DNA of 64,000 nucleotides from Blastopirellula marina (GTDB lineage Bacteria; Planctomycetota; Planctomycetia; Pirellulales; Pirellulaceae): positions 310,001 to 374,000 of the forward strand of contig NZ_PUIA01000037.1 of NCBI RefSeq assembly GCF_002967715.1, given 5' to 3'. Both the position numbers and the translations under genes were made by a program. Under the pieces are notes generated by a model. The model saw only the letters and a program-made list of their open reading frames with translations. It did not search any database and had not been told where the DNA came from. Below are positions 42,602 through 51,372 of the stretch, piece by piece. Position 1 is the first letter of the stretch. The number at the start of each line of letters is the position of its first letter.

Positions 42602-42784
42602 GGCGAGGGCCTCTTCTGTGGTGCGGAATAGTGCAAAAGATTAGGTTCCGTAGCAACTTCCTCGAAGCTTCCAATTCAAGGCATCGGAAGATCAAGATGA
42701 GTTGTTATTGGAAAGCTAGTTCACGAATCGGGTATTCGCAGAAAGATTTTGCGACTTTTAGGCAAGCGTTGCCAAAAGAGTGCA

Positions 42785-42821
42785 TGCAGGGTGTGCGTTG
42801 TGTCGCATCTCACACCCTGCA
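42785..42821 (-). terminator. Terminator of the 193-aa lipoprotein gene
   Basis: TGCAGGGTGTG (42785-42795) and its reverse complement (42811-42821) form a perfect 11-bp stem with a 15-nt loop, just after the lipoprotein stop at 42839. A short CTCTTTT run follows on the minus strand. Confidence 0.65.
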
Positions 42822-42838
42822 GCGTCGGAAGTTACAGC

Positions 42839-43420
42839 TTACGGGCCTTCTTCTTTGGCAACCGTATCGACCAGCACCAGGATCTTTCCGGTGTCTTCGT
42901 TATAACCGTAAATTTCGTACCAGCGGAGCTTGGTGAATTCGATCCGGTTGTCACGCATCATTTGCATGAACTCTTTGTACGACGGGAACTTGTCGTTGAG
43001 CGCTTTGTAATGTTGAACCTGTTGCTGAAGTCCGAGTGTGCTCGCTCGCGCGGCCAGAGTGAAATAGCCGGAAGCAGCCTGACTGAAAGGATCGACCCCT
43101 TCGATCTTGCCATCGCGTGCTTCGATTCCCTGTTTCTGGAGCCACTCTTTTGCATCAACCACCTCATCAGTCGTTTGGTGGATGACCCCCTTCTTGGGCT
43201 TCGGTTCGGGGGCCGGTTCTTCCACAGGATTTGCCTCGGCAGGAGTTTCGGTGGCGGCGGCTTCGGGCATTGGATCCGCCGAGGGCGTTTCCAATGGCTG
43301 GGCTTGGGGAGTGGTAGCCGGAGTGCTACTAGCTGGATCTGGCTGATCTAGTTTCGCGATGGGTTCGCCACATCCAACCAGGAAGACCGTTAGCGAGAAA
43401 CAAATAGCGAATCGCAACAT
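42839..43420 (-). CDS. Lipoprotein, 193 aa
   Basis: The signal MLRFAICFSLTVFLVGC has a standard lipobox LVGC with Cys17. After it comes a Pro/Ala/Glu-rich stretch of about 60 residues and then a globular part with DEVVDAKEWLQKQGIEAR, QVQHYKALNDKFPSYKEFMQMM and WYEIYGYNEDTGKILVLVD. The final part resembles conserved planctomycete lipoproteins without known function. Confidence 0.8.
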   Translation of the reverse strand: MLRFAICFSLTVFLVGCGEPIAKLDQPDPASSTPATTPQAQPLETPSADPMPEAAATETPAEANPVEEPAPEPKPKKGVIHQTTDEVVDAKEWLQKQGIEARDGKIEGVDPFSQAASGYFTLAARASTLGLQQQVQHYKALNDKFPSYKEFMQMMRDNRIEFTKLRWYEIYGYNEDTGKILVLVDTVAKEEGP

Positions 43421-43498
43421 GAGAGAACCGCCTAAGAGGAGAAGGTCTGGAAAATCGCTGTCTGTATTTTCGTGCGTTTTGTAGTCTCTTGCAAGCGT

Positions 43499-43717
43499 TT
43501 ACGACGAGGACGAACTCGCGATTCGTGAGGCGAGATACCCCCCTAGAAAGATCCCGCCTAAGCAAACCAGAAACGCGACAAAGCCAATGCCCAGGATAAG
43601 ATTGCTTCCCAAAGCGATTCCCAGCAGAAAGACAATCGCTGCCAGGTTTCCAGCGGCAACGCAGTAGATCTGGCGTTTTCGCCACTTGGTGATGGCGGCT
43701 CGTTGTTCGTCATTCAT
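43499..43717 (-). CDS. Small membrane protein, 72 aa
   Basis: A short basic N-terminus (MNDEQRAAITKWRKRQ) is followed by two helices (IYCVAAGNLAAIVFLLGIALG and LILGIGFVAFLVCLGGIFLGGYLAS) and a Ser-rich tail. It is divergent from the RsmD-like gene (97 nt between starts). The shorter start was chosen; the frame upstream looks like leader DNA. Function unknown. Confidence 0.65.
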   Translation of the reverse strand: MNDEQRAAITKWRKRQIYCVAAGNLAAIVFLLGIALGSNLILGIGFVAFLVCLGGIFLGGYLASRIASSSSS

Positions 43718-43813
43718 GGAAGAATCTCGGGTGGGGGTGCGCAGCTTGATGCTCCATGCTACCATAAACGCTTACTGACCTCGTGTATTACCCCCCTGAT
43801 CGACCGGACATCC

Positions 43814-44467
43814 ATGGCCAAACGTCGCCCCGTGAAGAAGAAACCCGCTCGCGGTGCTGCTGCGCAGACGCCGACTGTCGACGCCCCGATGCGAATCATT
43901 GGCGGTCGGCTCAAGAATAAGAAGATCGAGTATTCCGGCGATACACGCACCCGGCCCATGAAGGAACGTGTTCGTGAGGCGGTTTTCAATCTGATCGGCC
44001 CGTCGATCAAGGATAAGATCGCGATCGACCTGTTTGCCGGCACCGGAGCGTTAGGGCTGGAGGCCATCAGTCGAGGGGCGATCGAAGCCCACCTGATTGA
44101 GCGTCATGTTCCTACCTCGAAGCTGATTCGGAACAACGGCGAAGCACTCGAGATCACCGATCTGATCACGATCTATGCCCACAATTCCTTTATGTGGGTG
44201 AAGAAAGAGTTGGACAACGTCGGCCGAACGCCGTGGGTCGTATTCATCTGCCCTCCGTACGATTTTTTCGTCTCGCGCTGGGAGGAAATGGAAAAGCAGA
44301 TGATGGCTTTGCTGGAGACCGCACCCCCTGAAAGTATTCTTATCGTGGAGTTCGACGACCAGTTCGATGCGTCGCAGCTTCCTGATGCCGAGAACTGGGA
44401 CGTCCGAGTTTACTTCCCTGCTCACGTGGGCATCTATCGCCTACCTGCCGAAGAAGAGACTACGTAG
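43814..44467 (+). CDS. rsmD: RsmD-like 16S rRNA guanine-N2 methyltransferase
   Basis: A 217-residue SAM methyltransferase. A basic N-terminus (MAKRRPVKKKPARG) is followed by MRIIGGRLKNKKI, RTRPMKERVREAVFNLI and the SAM motif IDLFAGTGALGLEAISRGA, all as in RsmD. The catalytic motif, normally DPPF/Y, reads CPPY with Cys146. RsmD methylates G966 of 16S rRNA in E. coli; the changed motif makes the activity here less certain. Starts further upstream (43703) are not favoured. Confidence 0.82.
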   Translation: MAKRRPVKKKPARGAAAQTPTVDAPMRIIGGRLKNKKIEYSGDTRTRPMKERVREAVFNLIGPSIKDKIAIDLFAGTGALGLEAISRGAIEAHLIERHVPTSKLIRNNGEALEITDLITIYAHNSFMWVKKELDNVGRTPWVVFICPPYDFFVSRWEEMEKQMMALLETAPPESILIVEFDDQFDASQLPDAENWDVRVYFPAHVGIYRLPAEEETT

Positions 44468-44645
44468 CACACCACCCGCTTCTACTGGTTGCTGCGCATC
44501 ACGCCTCGCTAGCACTGCATCTTTCGCGTCTGAGTACAGTTAGCCCCCGGTTATGACCGATGTAGGGGAGAGACGGCTTATTGCGAAAGTGCTGGCTACT
44601 TAAGACCCCCGGCGTAACTTCTTGAGCGTGACGATCACAAGGCGT

Positions 44646-47330
44646 ATGGAAACCAAATTGCTAAAGCACGTTTGGTTCGTACTGGTTCACCTGGCAATCT
44701 TCGGTCAGGGGTCGTTCCTTTTAGCTGCGCCGCCGGAAGTCGAGGAAACGCGATCGGCATTTGACGATCCGGCACTCTTCGAGATGGAGTTAGAGCCGCC
44801 GGCCAAGAAGCAGTTTCAACCTCTGGAACCAGTTCGCCCCAAGCAAGCAGAACCAGTGGTAGCCGATCAATCGGCCGCCCCGGGTTTGGGTCTGCCAGAT
44901 TTGCGCCATCTACACCAGCAGCTGCCTAAAGCGGTCGAAAAGATCCGCGAGATGTTGTTGCCGGTTGAATCTCCTCAGCAGCCAGATCCCAATGATATCA
45001 CCCAGCCAATGGTCGAGCCTGTCGAAACATTGATGGCTCCACCAGAGGTCGACACACTGCCCCCGGTCGCTGTCAGTCCCTGGCGAGATCCTGTTGTCCA
45101 ATTGCCGGTTGCCAGTCAGCTTCCACCACTCGAGCGAATGCCGCTTGTCGCCTACCGGCCAGATACGCGTAACCGCGACAACCTTTATCGTGTCGGAGAC
45201 GAACCGGAAAGTGCTGCGGACGTTCTTCCATCGATAGAGCCTCCCAAGGTTCTGCCACCGGTGGATGCCGCTCGGCCGGTCACGTACCGTTGGCCGAAGA
45301 CACCCCACTTGGATGCGATGCTCAAGCGGCTCGACGAATACCCAGAAACCAAGACATGGGCGAGCGATCTTCGCTTGGCGCTGCAAAAGCTACGCGAAGA
45401 GTCGACCATCGGGACCTTGCCGGCCTCGCAGCACCTCAAGCATTTGTCGGAAATCACCAGCGAAGCAGTCCCCATGGTGGATAGTCTCGACTACGGCTGG
45501 CAGCGTACGGACATTACGCAGACCTACTACGCCCTGCTACGTCGGATCGATCTGTGGAACGCCGCTCACAATATCATTCACAGTGGCATCCAACTCAGCG
45601 CTTCCCCCACGACGTTGGGTAATTTGCAGCAGCATCTGGAACAGTCGGAAGCGATCTTGCGTGACGGGGGGCAGCTTCTTAGCTGGAGCGATTACCTGCG
45701 TCTGAAACAGCTTCGCCAGGCGATGGAATCGAACGCCTCGCCTCAGCAAATGCAGGAAGTTGCCAACGAGGTTCTGGTTCGCTTGGAAGGGGGGGAGTTC
45801 GACGAAGCTCAGAAGCAATTGCTCGCCCAGGCACCCTTCGTGAACCTTGCCAATTCGCTGCGGCCATGGCTGGGAATCAACTTTAATCCCGAGAAGACAC
45901 TGGCGGCAGTCGAGCGCTACGAGCAGGACCAATCAGCAGCCGAAGCAAAACTCATCGCGATGGAAGCCAACATCCTGCAGCATCATGCCGAGCCATCGAT
46001 CATCGAGTTCGGCCAGTTGATCGACCATACCTACCGCAACGCCAACACCCGGTTTGAAGTCAGCCAGCAGTTTATGCAGGCCTTCATGCCCGAGCTTCAG
46101 CCTGACGAAGCCGCGGTGAATGACTTCATCCTCGGTGCGCGCGTGCTGGGGCGTAGCCGAAGTGTTACTCGCTTGCACGTGCGTCCTGTGCCGGACCATC
46201 AGCAGTGGCGTATTCAGTTGGAAGTGCTGGGCAACGTCGACAGTCAAACGACCAGCCATAGTGGCCCAGTAAAGATCTTCAATCGTGGGCGATCGCGGTA
46301 TCATGCTGCGAAGCAAGTGGTCGTCAATTCGAAGGGATTCTGGGTTTCTCCTGCAGTGGCTCGTGCTGATACGACCACGAGTGTGGATAATCTGGAAAGC
46401 GATTACGACGGCATTCCGTTGATCGGTTCCATTGTCCGTAGCGTTGCCCGTGGTCAAACGGAAGAAAAGAAGTATGCCGCCGAGGCTGAGGTCGAACGTA
46501 AGGTTCGCCATCAGGCAGAGTCTAAATTGAATGAACAGCTCAACGACAAAGTCCAGCAGTGGCAAGACAAGTTATACGTCGATGTTGTCCAACCGTTGGT
46601 TCGTCTGGGATTGGATCCGTCGGTCGTCGATTTGAACACCTCAAGCCGCAGTATCTCAGGTCGCTTCCGTGCCGCTGGACCACGGCACCTGGCTGCCCAT
46701 ACCCCTCGGCCAAGTAGCCCGATCGATAGTGTCTTGAGCGCTCAACTGCACCAGTCTGGTTTAAACAATTTGATCCGCCAACTTCGTCTGGGCGGGCGCG
46801 AGCTGACGCCGAAAGAATTCCTGATGGAAGTCGGTACACGCTTCCCGGCCATTCAAGGTGACGTCGACGAAGAACTGCCGGCTGAAGTGGCGTTTACATT
46901 CTCAGAAGAGGATCCAATCCGTGTTGAATTCAACGATGGTCAGGCTCAGCTCACCCTGCGTATCGATACGTTGAAAGTCGGTGACAATAGCTGGGAAGAC
47001 CTCGAAGTGTCTGCCCTTTATAGCCCCACAAGCGTTGATTTCGATGCGAAGCTCGTTCGGGATAGTACCGTATTTCTAAAGGGAAAACGCCTTGGTTTCC
47101 GCGATCAAATCGCTCTCCGGGCGGTCTTCCTGAAGGTGCTTTCCAAGAAACATGAGATCCCGCTCTTCCCTGAAGGAGCGAAGGTCGATCCACGCCTGGC
47201 AGAATTTCAAGTGAATCAGCTGGCACTGCACGAAGGCTGGCTGGCCGTCTCTCTGGGGCCTAAAAACGCACCGATGCAGGAACGCAAACTTTTCCGCGTA
47301 GCCGACGAACCCCAGCGGACCAGTCGCTAA
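44646..47330 (+). CDS. Large secreted protein of unknown function, 894 aa
   Basis: A signal peptide (METKLLKHVWFVLVHLAIFGQ, cleavage likely near LLAAP) precedes a Pro-rich region of about 180 residues, a long helical region (WASDLRLALQKLREES, LEQSEAILRDGG, VERKVRHQAESKLNEQL) and a strand-rich C-terminal part (EVAFTFSEEDPIRVEFNDG). I recognise no catalytic motif. It resembles planctomycete-specific large secreted proteins. Its stop overlaps that of asnB in a shared CTAA. A start at GTG 44622 is possible. Confidence 0.8.
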   Translation: METKLLKHVWFVLVHLAIFGQGSFLLAAPPEVEETRSAFDDPALFEMELEPPAKKQFQPLEPVRPKQAEPVVADQSAAPGLGLPDLRHLHQQLPKAVEKIREMLLPVESPQQPDPNDITQPMVEPVETLMAPPEVDTLPPVAVSPWRDPVVQLPVASQLPPLERMPLVAYRPDTRNRDNLYRVGDEPESAADVLPSIEPPKVLPPVDAARPVTYRWPKTPHLDAMLKRLDEYPETKTWASDLRLALQKLREESTIGTLPASQHLKHLSEITSEAVPMVDSLDYGWQRTDITQTYYALLRRIDLWNAAHNIIHSGIQLSASPTTLGNLQQHLEQSEAILRDGGQLLSWSDYLRLKQLRQAMESNASPQQMQEVANEVLVRLEGGEFDEAQKQLLAQAPFVNLANSLRPWLGINFNPEKTLAAVERYEQDQSAAEAKLIAMEANILQHHAEPSIIEFGQLIDHTYRNANTRFEVSQQFMQAFMPELQPDEAAVNDFILGARVLGRSRSVTRLHVRPVPDHQQWRIQLEVLGNVDSQTTSHSGPVKIFNRGRSRYHAAKQVVVNSKGFWVSPAVARADTTTSVDNLESDYDGIPLIGSIVRSVARGQTEEKKYAAEAEVERKVRHQAESKLNEQLNDKVQQWQDKLYVDVVQPLVRLGLDPSVVDLNTSSRSISGRFRAAGPRHLAAHTPRPSSPIDSVLSAQLHQSGLNNLIRQLRLGGRELTPKEFLMEVGTRFPAIQGDVDEELPAEVAFTFSEEDPIRVEFNDGQAQLTLRIDTLKVGDNSWEDLEVSALYSPTSVDFDAKLVRDSTVFLKGKRLGFRDQIALRAVFLKVLSKKHEIPLFPEGAKVDPRLAEFQVNQLALHEGWLAVSLGPKNAPMQERKLFRVADEPQRTSR

Positions 47331-49243
47331 GCATCGACCCACTCGCGATGCCACAGTTCTAGCACCAACAGTGCCCATAGCCGGGCACTATGGTCGAACT
47401 GGTTCGTATCATGTTCGCGTAAGAGCGTCTCGACGGTATCCTGGCGGAAGTACCCGCGGCTCTTGGCTGTTTCGCTCGTCAGCGTATCGTGCAGAAGTTC
47501 TTTCAATTGTCCGCGGAACCAGGTATTTAGAGGCACCCCAAAGCCCATCTTGCGGCGTTTCCAAATGACATCCGGCAGCTTGTTGCCGAACGCATGCTTC
47601 AAGAGGAACTTCCCACGCCCCATCCGCCACTTCCATTTCGACGGAAGTCGAATGGCGAACTCGGCCAGGCGATAATCCAAAAAGGGCTGCCGGCATTCCA
47701 GGGCATGGGCCATCGATGCGATGTCGACCTTGGTGTTCAAATCGCAGGGAAGATAGGTCGTCAGGTCAGCCAGCGACGCCGCGGTCAGGGCGTCTCGTTT
47801 GCCGGTGCGTTTCCACGCCGAGTAAAGAAACGCGTAAGGATTGGTATCGGGAAGTTGTTCAACGAAACTATCGTCGTACAGTTCACCACGACGTGTCTCG
47901 TTAAAGATACTGATCCAATCCAGGTATCGTCGTCCCGGCGACATGGCAATCGCCTCGGCGAAACGTCGTGCTCGACGCAGCTTCGACTTTTGTGGTCCCC
48001 CGGCAGGCAGGATCTTCATGCCAAGCTTGGAACCAAGCCTTCCGACGGGACCAAACATGTCGACCACCGCTGCCAGCCGCACGGCCTTGTAGCGATCGTA
48101 GCCGGCGAAAAGCTCGTCACCGCCATCACCGCTGAGAGCCACCGTCACATGTTCTCGCGTCATTTGAGATACGTACCATGTTGGAATGGCCGAGCTATCG
48201 GCGAACGGTTCGTCGTAGTGATGAATGAGCTTGGGCAACATCTCCAAGGCATCAGGCGTTACCTGGAACTCATGATGTTCGGTACCCAAGTGCTGGGCGA
48301 CTTGCCGTGCGTAGCTGGTCTCGTCGTATTCCTTCTGTGGAAAGCCAATAGAAAACGTCTTCACCGGCTGATCGGTCAGCTGCTTCATGGTAGCGACAAC
48401 CAGCGAGGAATCGACTCCGCCTGAGAGAAACGCACCCAGCGGTACATCCGCTTGCAAACGAAGCTTGACCGAGTCGGTGAACAGCCGGATGAGTTCTGCC
48501 TTGGCGTCGTCTAGACTGATTGCTATTTCGCGGCTGAAATCGGGATTCCAATAACTGGCGACTTCCAGGTGCTTTCCATCGAAAGTCAAATAGCAGCCTG
48601 GCGGAAGCTTATGAATCCCTCGGAAAATCGATCTCGGGTGAGGCACATACTGATAGGTCAGGTAGGAATCGATCGACCCAGGATCAATCTCGCGCGGTAC
48701 CCCTGGCACCTGGAGGATTGCTTTAAGCTCGCTGCCGAAAAGAAGCCGGTCACCATGCACGCAGTAGTACAGCGGCTTCTGACCGAGGCGATCGCGTCCG
48801 AGAACGATTCGCCGATGACGCTGGTCCCAGACAGCGATGGCGAACATTCCGTTGAAATGAGCGAACGCGTCGACCCCTTCGTCCTCGAAAAGATGAACGA
48901 TCACCTCGGTATCGCAGTGCGTACGAAACGTGTGCCCTGCCCCTTCCAGACGAGCCCGGAGGGATTGGAAGTTGAAGATCTCGCCGTTGAACGCAGTCCA
49001 CACGGTTTCATCTTCATTGGCCAATGGTTGATGGCCGCCAGAGAGGTCGATGATTGAGAGCCGACGATGGCCGAGCCCGACTCCTGGGACAGTTCCGTAG
49101 GGGCCATGCTCGTGTGGGAAGCGGTGGTAGATGCCCGAGTCATCGGGGCCGCGATGAGCCAGCGAGTCGGTCATGCGGCGCAGTACTTCTTCGCTTACTT
49201 CGTGCTGCGGATCGACCCAAAATGCCCCGGCAATGCCACACAT
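47327..49243 (-). CDS. asnB: Asparagine synthase (glutamine-hydrolysing)
   Basis: The 638-residue enzyme begins MCGIAGAF, Cys2 being the glutaminase nucleophile, with RGPDDSG and NGEIFNF in the glutaminase domain. The synthetase part has LSGGVDSSL for ATP binding and the later ALSGDGGDELFAGYDRY. It makes asparagine from aspartate and glutamine. Paralogues act in polysaccharide or peptide modification; with no sugar genes near, a basic asparagine role is assumed. It shares its terminal CTAA with the convergent secreted protein gene. Confidence 0.93.
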   Translation of the reverse strand: MCGIAGAFWVDPQHEVSEEVLRRMTDSLAHRGPDDSGIYHRFPHEHGPYGTVPGVGLGHRRLSIIDLSGGHQPLANEDETVWTAFNGEIFNFQSLRARLEGAGHTFRTHCDTEVIVHLFEDEGVDAFAHFNGMFAIAVWDQRHRRIVLGRDRLGQKPLYYCVHGDRLLFGSELKAILQVPGVPREIDPGSIDSYLTYQYVPHPRSIFRGIHKLPPGCYLTFDGKHLEVASYWNPDFSREIAISLDDAKAELIRLFTDSVKLRLQADVPLGAFLSGGVDSSLVVATMKQLTDQPVKTFSIGFPQKEYDETSYARQVAQHLGTEHHEFQVTPDALEMLPKLIHHYDEPFADSSAIPTWYVSQMTREHVTVALSGDGGDELFAGYDRYKAVRLAAVVDMFGPVGRLGSKLGMKILPAGGPQKSKLRRARRFAEAIAMSPGRRYLDWISIFNETRRGELYDDSFVEQLPDTNPYAFLYSAWKRTGKRDALTAASLADLTTYLPCDLNTKVDIASMAHALECRQPFLDYRLAEFAIRLPSKWKWRMGRGKFLLKHAFGNKLPDVIWKRRKMGFGVPLNTWFRGQLKELLHDTLTSETAKSRGYFRQDTVETLLREHDTNQFDHSARLWALLVLELWHREWVDA

Positions 49244-49311
49244 GGTTGTTGTACTTGCTGCCTTGTTTGTCTGGAAAGAAAAGGAGTAATCGCTGGGTAA
49301 AACTCTCCTTC

Positions 49312-49812
49312 TTATTCCGACCCATCACACAGGGGAGTAGCTTCGGCACGAATGCGCGCTTTAACCAAGAGGTGATTCAGTTGCGATAGCTCTTGTTCGG
49401 TCATGTGGCCGAGGTTTTGTTTGTGGATCTCTAGCAGCGGCTGGCGAATCGTTTCAACCAGTTCGCGTCCTTTGGGGGTGATGGTAATCATCACGACCCG
49501 GCGGTCACTTTCGCTGCGATTGCGCTCGACAAGCTCGGCCTCGGCCAGGCGATCGACCAGGCGAGTAATATCGGGAACGCGGGTCACCATCTGCTGAACG
49601 ATTTCCAGGCACGGCAAGCCTTCGCCTTGATGCGAGTCCAGGATCTTAAGAATGTTGTACTGCGCGCTGGACAGACCGTGACGTTTCATCAAGCGGCCCG
49701 GGGCGGCCGCGATCATATTGTGCGTGCGGAGCAGGTTCAGAAAGGTTTCCAGTTCGAGAGACTCGAATGGCTGTTCCTTTTTCAACTGCTGTTGAAGAGT
49801 TGATTCAGGCAA
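49312..49812 (-). CDS. MarR-family transcriptional regulator
   Basis: A 166-residue winged-helix regulator: NMIAAAPGRLMKRHGLSSAQYNILKIL, the recognition region PCLEIVQQMVTRVPDITRLVDRLAEAELVER and the wing DRRVVMITITPKGREL. A TTG start at 49812 with an AAGG element is preferred; the GTG at 49881 would add 23 residues reading through what looks like a promoter and an operator-like sequence at 49844-49859. Target unknown; the upstream glutathione peroxidase gene is in the same direction but a terminator lies between. Confidence 0.85.
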   Translation of the reverse strand: MPESTLQQQLKKEQPFESLELETFLNLLRTHNMIAAAPGRLMKRHGLSSAQYNILKILDSHQGEGLPCLEIVQQMVTRVPDITRLVDRLAEAELVERNRSESDRRVVMITITPKGRELVETIRQPLLEIHKQNLGHMTEQELSQLNHLLVKARIRAEATPLCDGSE

Positions 49813-49843
49813 AACAACGGCCTTGCAGCGGGAGAGAATGAAG

Positions 49844-49859
49844 TAGGGGAACGTCCCTA
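49844..49859. promoter_or_regulatory. Short inverted repeat before the MarR gene
   Basis: TAGGG and CCCTA are separated by 6 nt, 32 nt upstream of the TTG start of the MarR gene. On the minus strand a GATAAT sequence that could be a -10 box lies just before it. The position fits autoregulation; this is inference. Confidence 0.35.
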
Positions 49860-49895
49860 TTATTATCACAAACTTGGCCACTGTGGGCAGGAATC

Positions 49896-49930
49896 AAAAA
49901 AAGCCGCCGACCTAGGGCCAGCGGCTCTTT
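49896..49930 (-). terminator. Terminator of the glutathione peroxidase gene
   Basis: On the minus strand a 6-bp GC stem (AGCCGC/GCGGCT, 49902-49907 with 49921-49926) is followed by seven T. It lies 65 nt after the stop at 49995. Confidence 0.8.
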
Positions 49931-49994
49931 GGATTAGCCCGATCCATTCCAGTACGACTCGCTTGGCGGATCGTACCTTGCGTGAGATTGAAAC

Positions 49995-50552
49995 TTAATT
50001 GTCTTTCTTCAATTCGGCTTGGATCGCTTCAATGACCGTCTTGTCGTCTGGTTCGACCTTGGTACGGAAACGCTGAATGACTTCACCATTCTTACCGATC
50101 AGGAACTTCTCGAAATTCCACTTCACGTCGCCTGGGTCTGCTTCAAAGCTCTTCAGTTTGGTGTAAAGCGGAGCGGTTTCTTCTCCATTGACTTCGATCT
50201 TTTCGAACAAGGGGAAGGTTACATCGTACTTGTCGGTGCAGAACTGGCGAATGTCGGAAGCTGTGCCGGGTTCCTGCTTGCCAAACTGATTGCATGGGAA
50301 GCCAAGGACCTCAAATCCCTGATCGCCGAATTGTTCGTACAACGCTTGAAGCGGTTCATACTGTGGAGTCTTGCCACACTTGCTGGCGACGTTCACGATC
50401 AACAGAACTTTGCCCTTGTACTGGGACAGATCGACCTTTTTGCCTTCCAGCGTTTTGACTTCGCCCTTCAGGACATCTTCAGCTGCAAAAGCCGACACGG
50501 AAAACGCGGCTAACAGGGCCAACGAAGCAAAGACGGATAGAACCGACTTCAT
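49995..50552 (-). CDS. Glutathione peroxidase, exported
   Basis: A 185-residue thiol peroxidase with a signal peptide (MKSVLSVFASLALLAAFSVSAFA). The active-site Cys is in NVASKCGKT, the second Cys in FPCNQFGKQEPG and the Trp/Asn pair in KWNFEKFLI. Enzymes of this type often use thioredoxin as reductant. GAGGAG precedes the ATG. Export suggests protection of the envelope from peroxides. A frame to 50765 exists upstream but is not used. Confidence 0.93.
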   Translation of the reverse strand: MKSVLSVFASLALLAAFSVSAFAAEDVLKGEVKTLEGKKVDLSQYKGKVLLIVNVASKCGKTPQYEPLQALYEQFGDQGFEVLGFPCNQFGKQEPGTASDIRQFCTDKYDVTFPLFEKIEVNGEETAPLYTKLKSFEADPGDVKWNFEKFLIGKNGEVIQRFRTKVEPDDKTVIEAIQAELKKDN

Positions 50553-50716
50553 AGGGAACTCCTCGACGATTGGGGGAAATGTTTTGCTAGGTAAGACTGG
50601 GGGATGTAAATAGTTGTCCCAACAGCCATTAGTAAAGTGTACCGGTAAGAAGAGACGAGTTGCAACAAAATGTTTGCACGATGGAGCGATCTTTTGGTCT
50701 GAAACAGCGACAGGCA

Positions 50717-50770
50717 ATAAAAACGCGTGGCAACACTTTGCTCCCGCCGGGGTAGGTGTCGCCACGCGTT
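50717..50770 (-). terminator. Long terminator hairpin of the 104-aa gene
   Basis: A perfect 10-bp stem (50722-50731 with 50761-50770), with an inner ACAC/GTGT extension and a CCC/GGG tip, is followed on the minus strand by TTTTTATTG. It lies 34 nt after the gene ending at 50804. Confidence 0.85.
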
Positions 50771-50803
50771 AATGGGTTTTTTCGAGGGGGATCGATCGAG
50801 GGC

Positions 50804-51118
50804 TTAAAATTCGCCGGGGTTCTCGTCGCTGCCACCGTTGGAGTCGGCTTTGTACTGATCGCGTTCGCGTCGGGTCGCTTCAAGGTCGAACATTAAGTAC
50901 TTCATGTCCAGACGCAATTGGCTCAAGGCCTCTTGAACCAGGGTGTAGATGCGACGGCGACGTCGGCTGTTTTCGATCACTTTGTTGACGGCCGGTTCCA
51001 GCTCTTGTCGGTACTCTTCCGGCAGCTTGGCAATCATGATGGCCAACTCGACCAGGTCCTTTGGCAGTTCTTCTTGGGCGGCAGTTTGGTCGTCGACTCG
51101 TTGGTTGGCTTGGCTCAT
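50804..51118 (-). CDS. Hypothetical helical protein, 104 aa
   Basis: A charged, helical protein: KDLVELAIMIAKLPEEYRQELEPAVNKVIENSRRRRRI then LVQEALSQLRLDMKYLMFDLEATRRER. No signal peptide or membrane segment. It looks like a conserved planctomycete family, possibly coiled-coil and perhaps nucleic-acid binding because of the RRRRR run; this is guesswork. The ATG at 51118 has a GGAG at normal distance. A strong terminator follows. Confidence 0.75.
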   Translation of the reverse strand: MSQANQRVDDQTAAQEELPKDLVELAIMIAKLPEEYRQELEPAVNKVIENSRRRRRIYTLVQEALSQLRLDMKYLMFDLEATRRERDQYKADSNGGSDENPGEF

Positions 51119-51372
51119 GTGGTTTCTCCGCAATTGGGTTGTTCGCTTCTGACACGATTATTTGCAGCCCCCGTGCCACGAACGTGCATGCATTTATCGT
51201 AAACGACTTAAGTTACACGTGGCAAACGTCTTACGAGAATTCATAAATAGTAGAAGCATTCCGACATGTGGTTTTTTCACCACGTGATTGATCTGGAAAT
51301 GGTTTCTAAATCTAGGTACAAGCACGACTTACGACCAATGAAACATGCCGTTGCAGTAAGGAAACACTCGGC

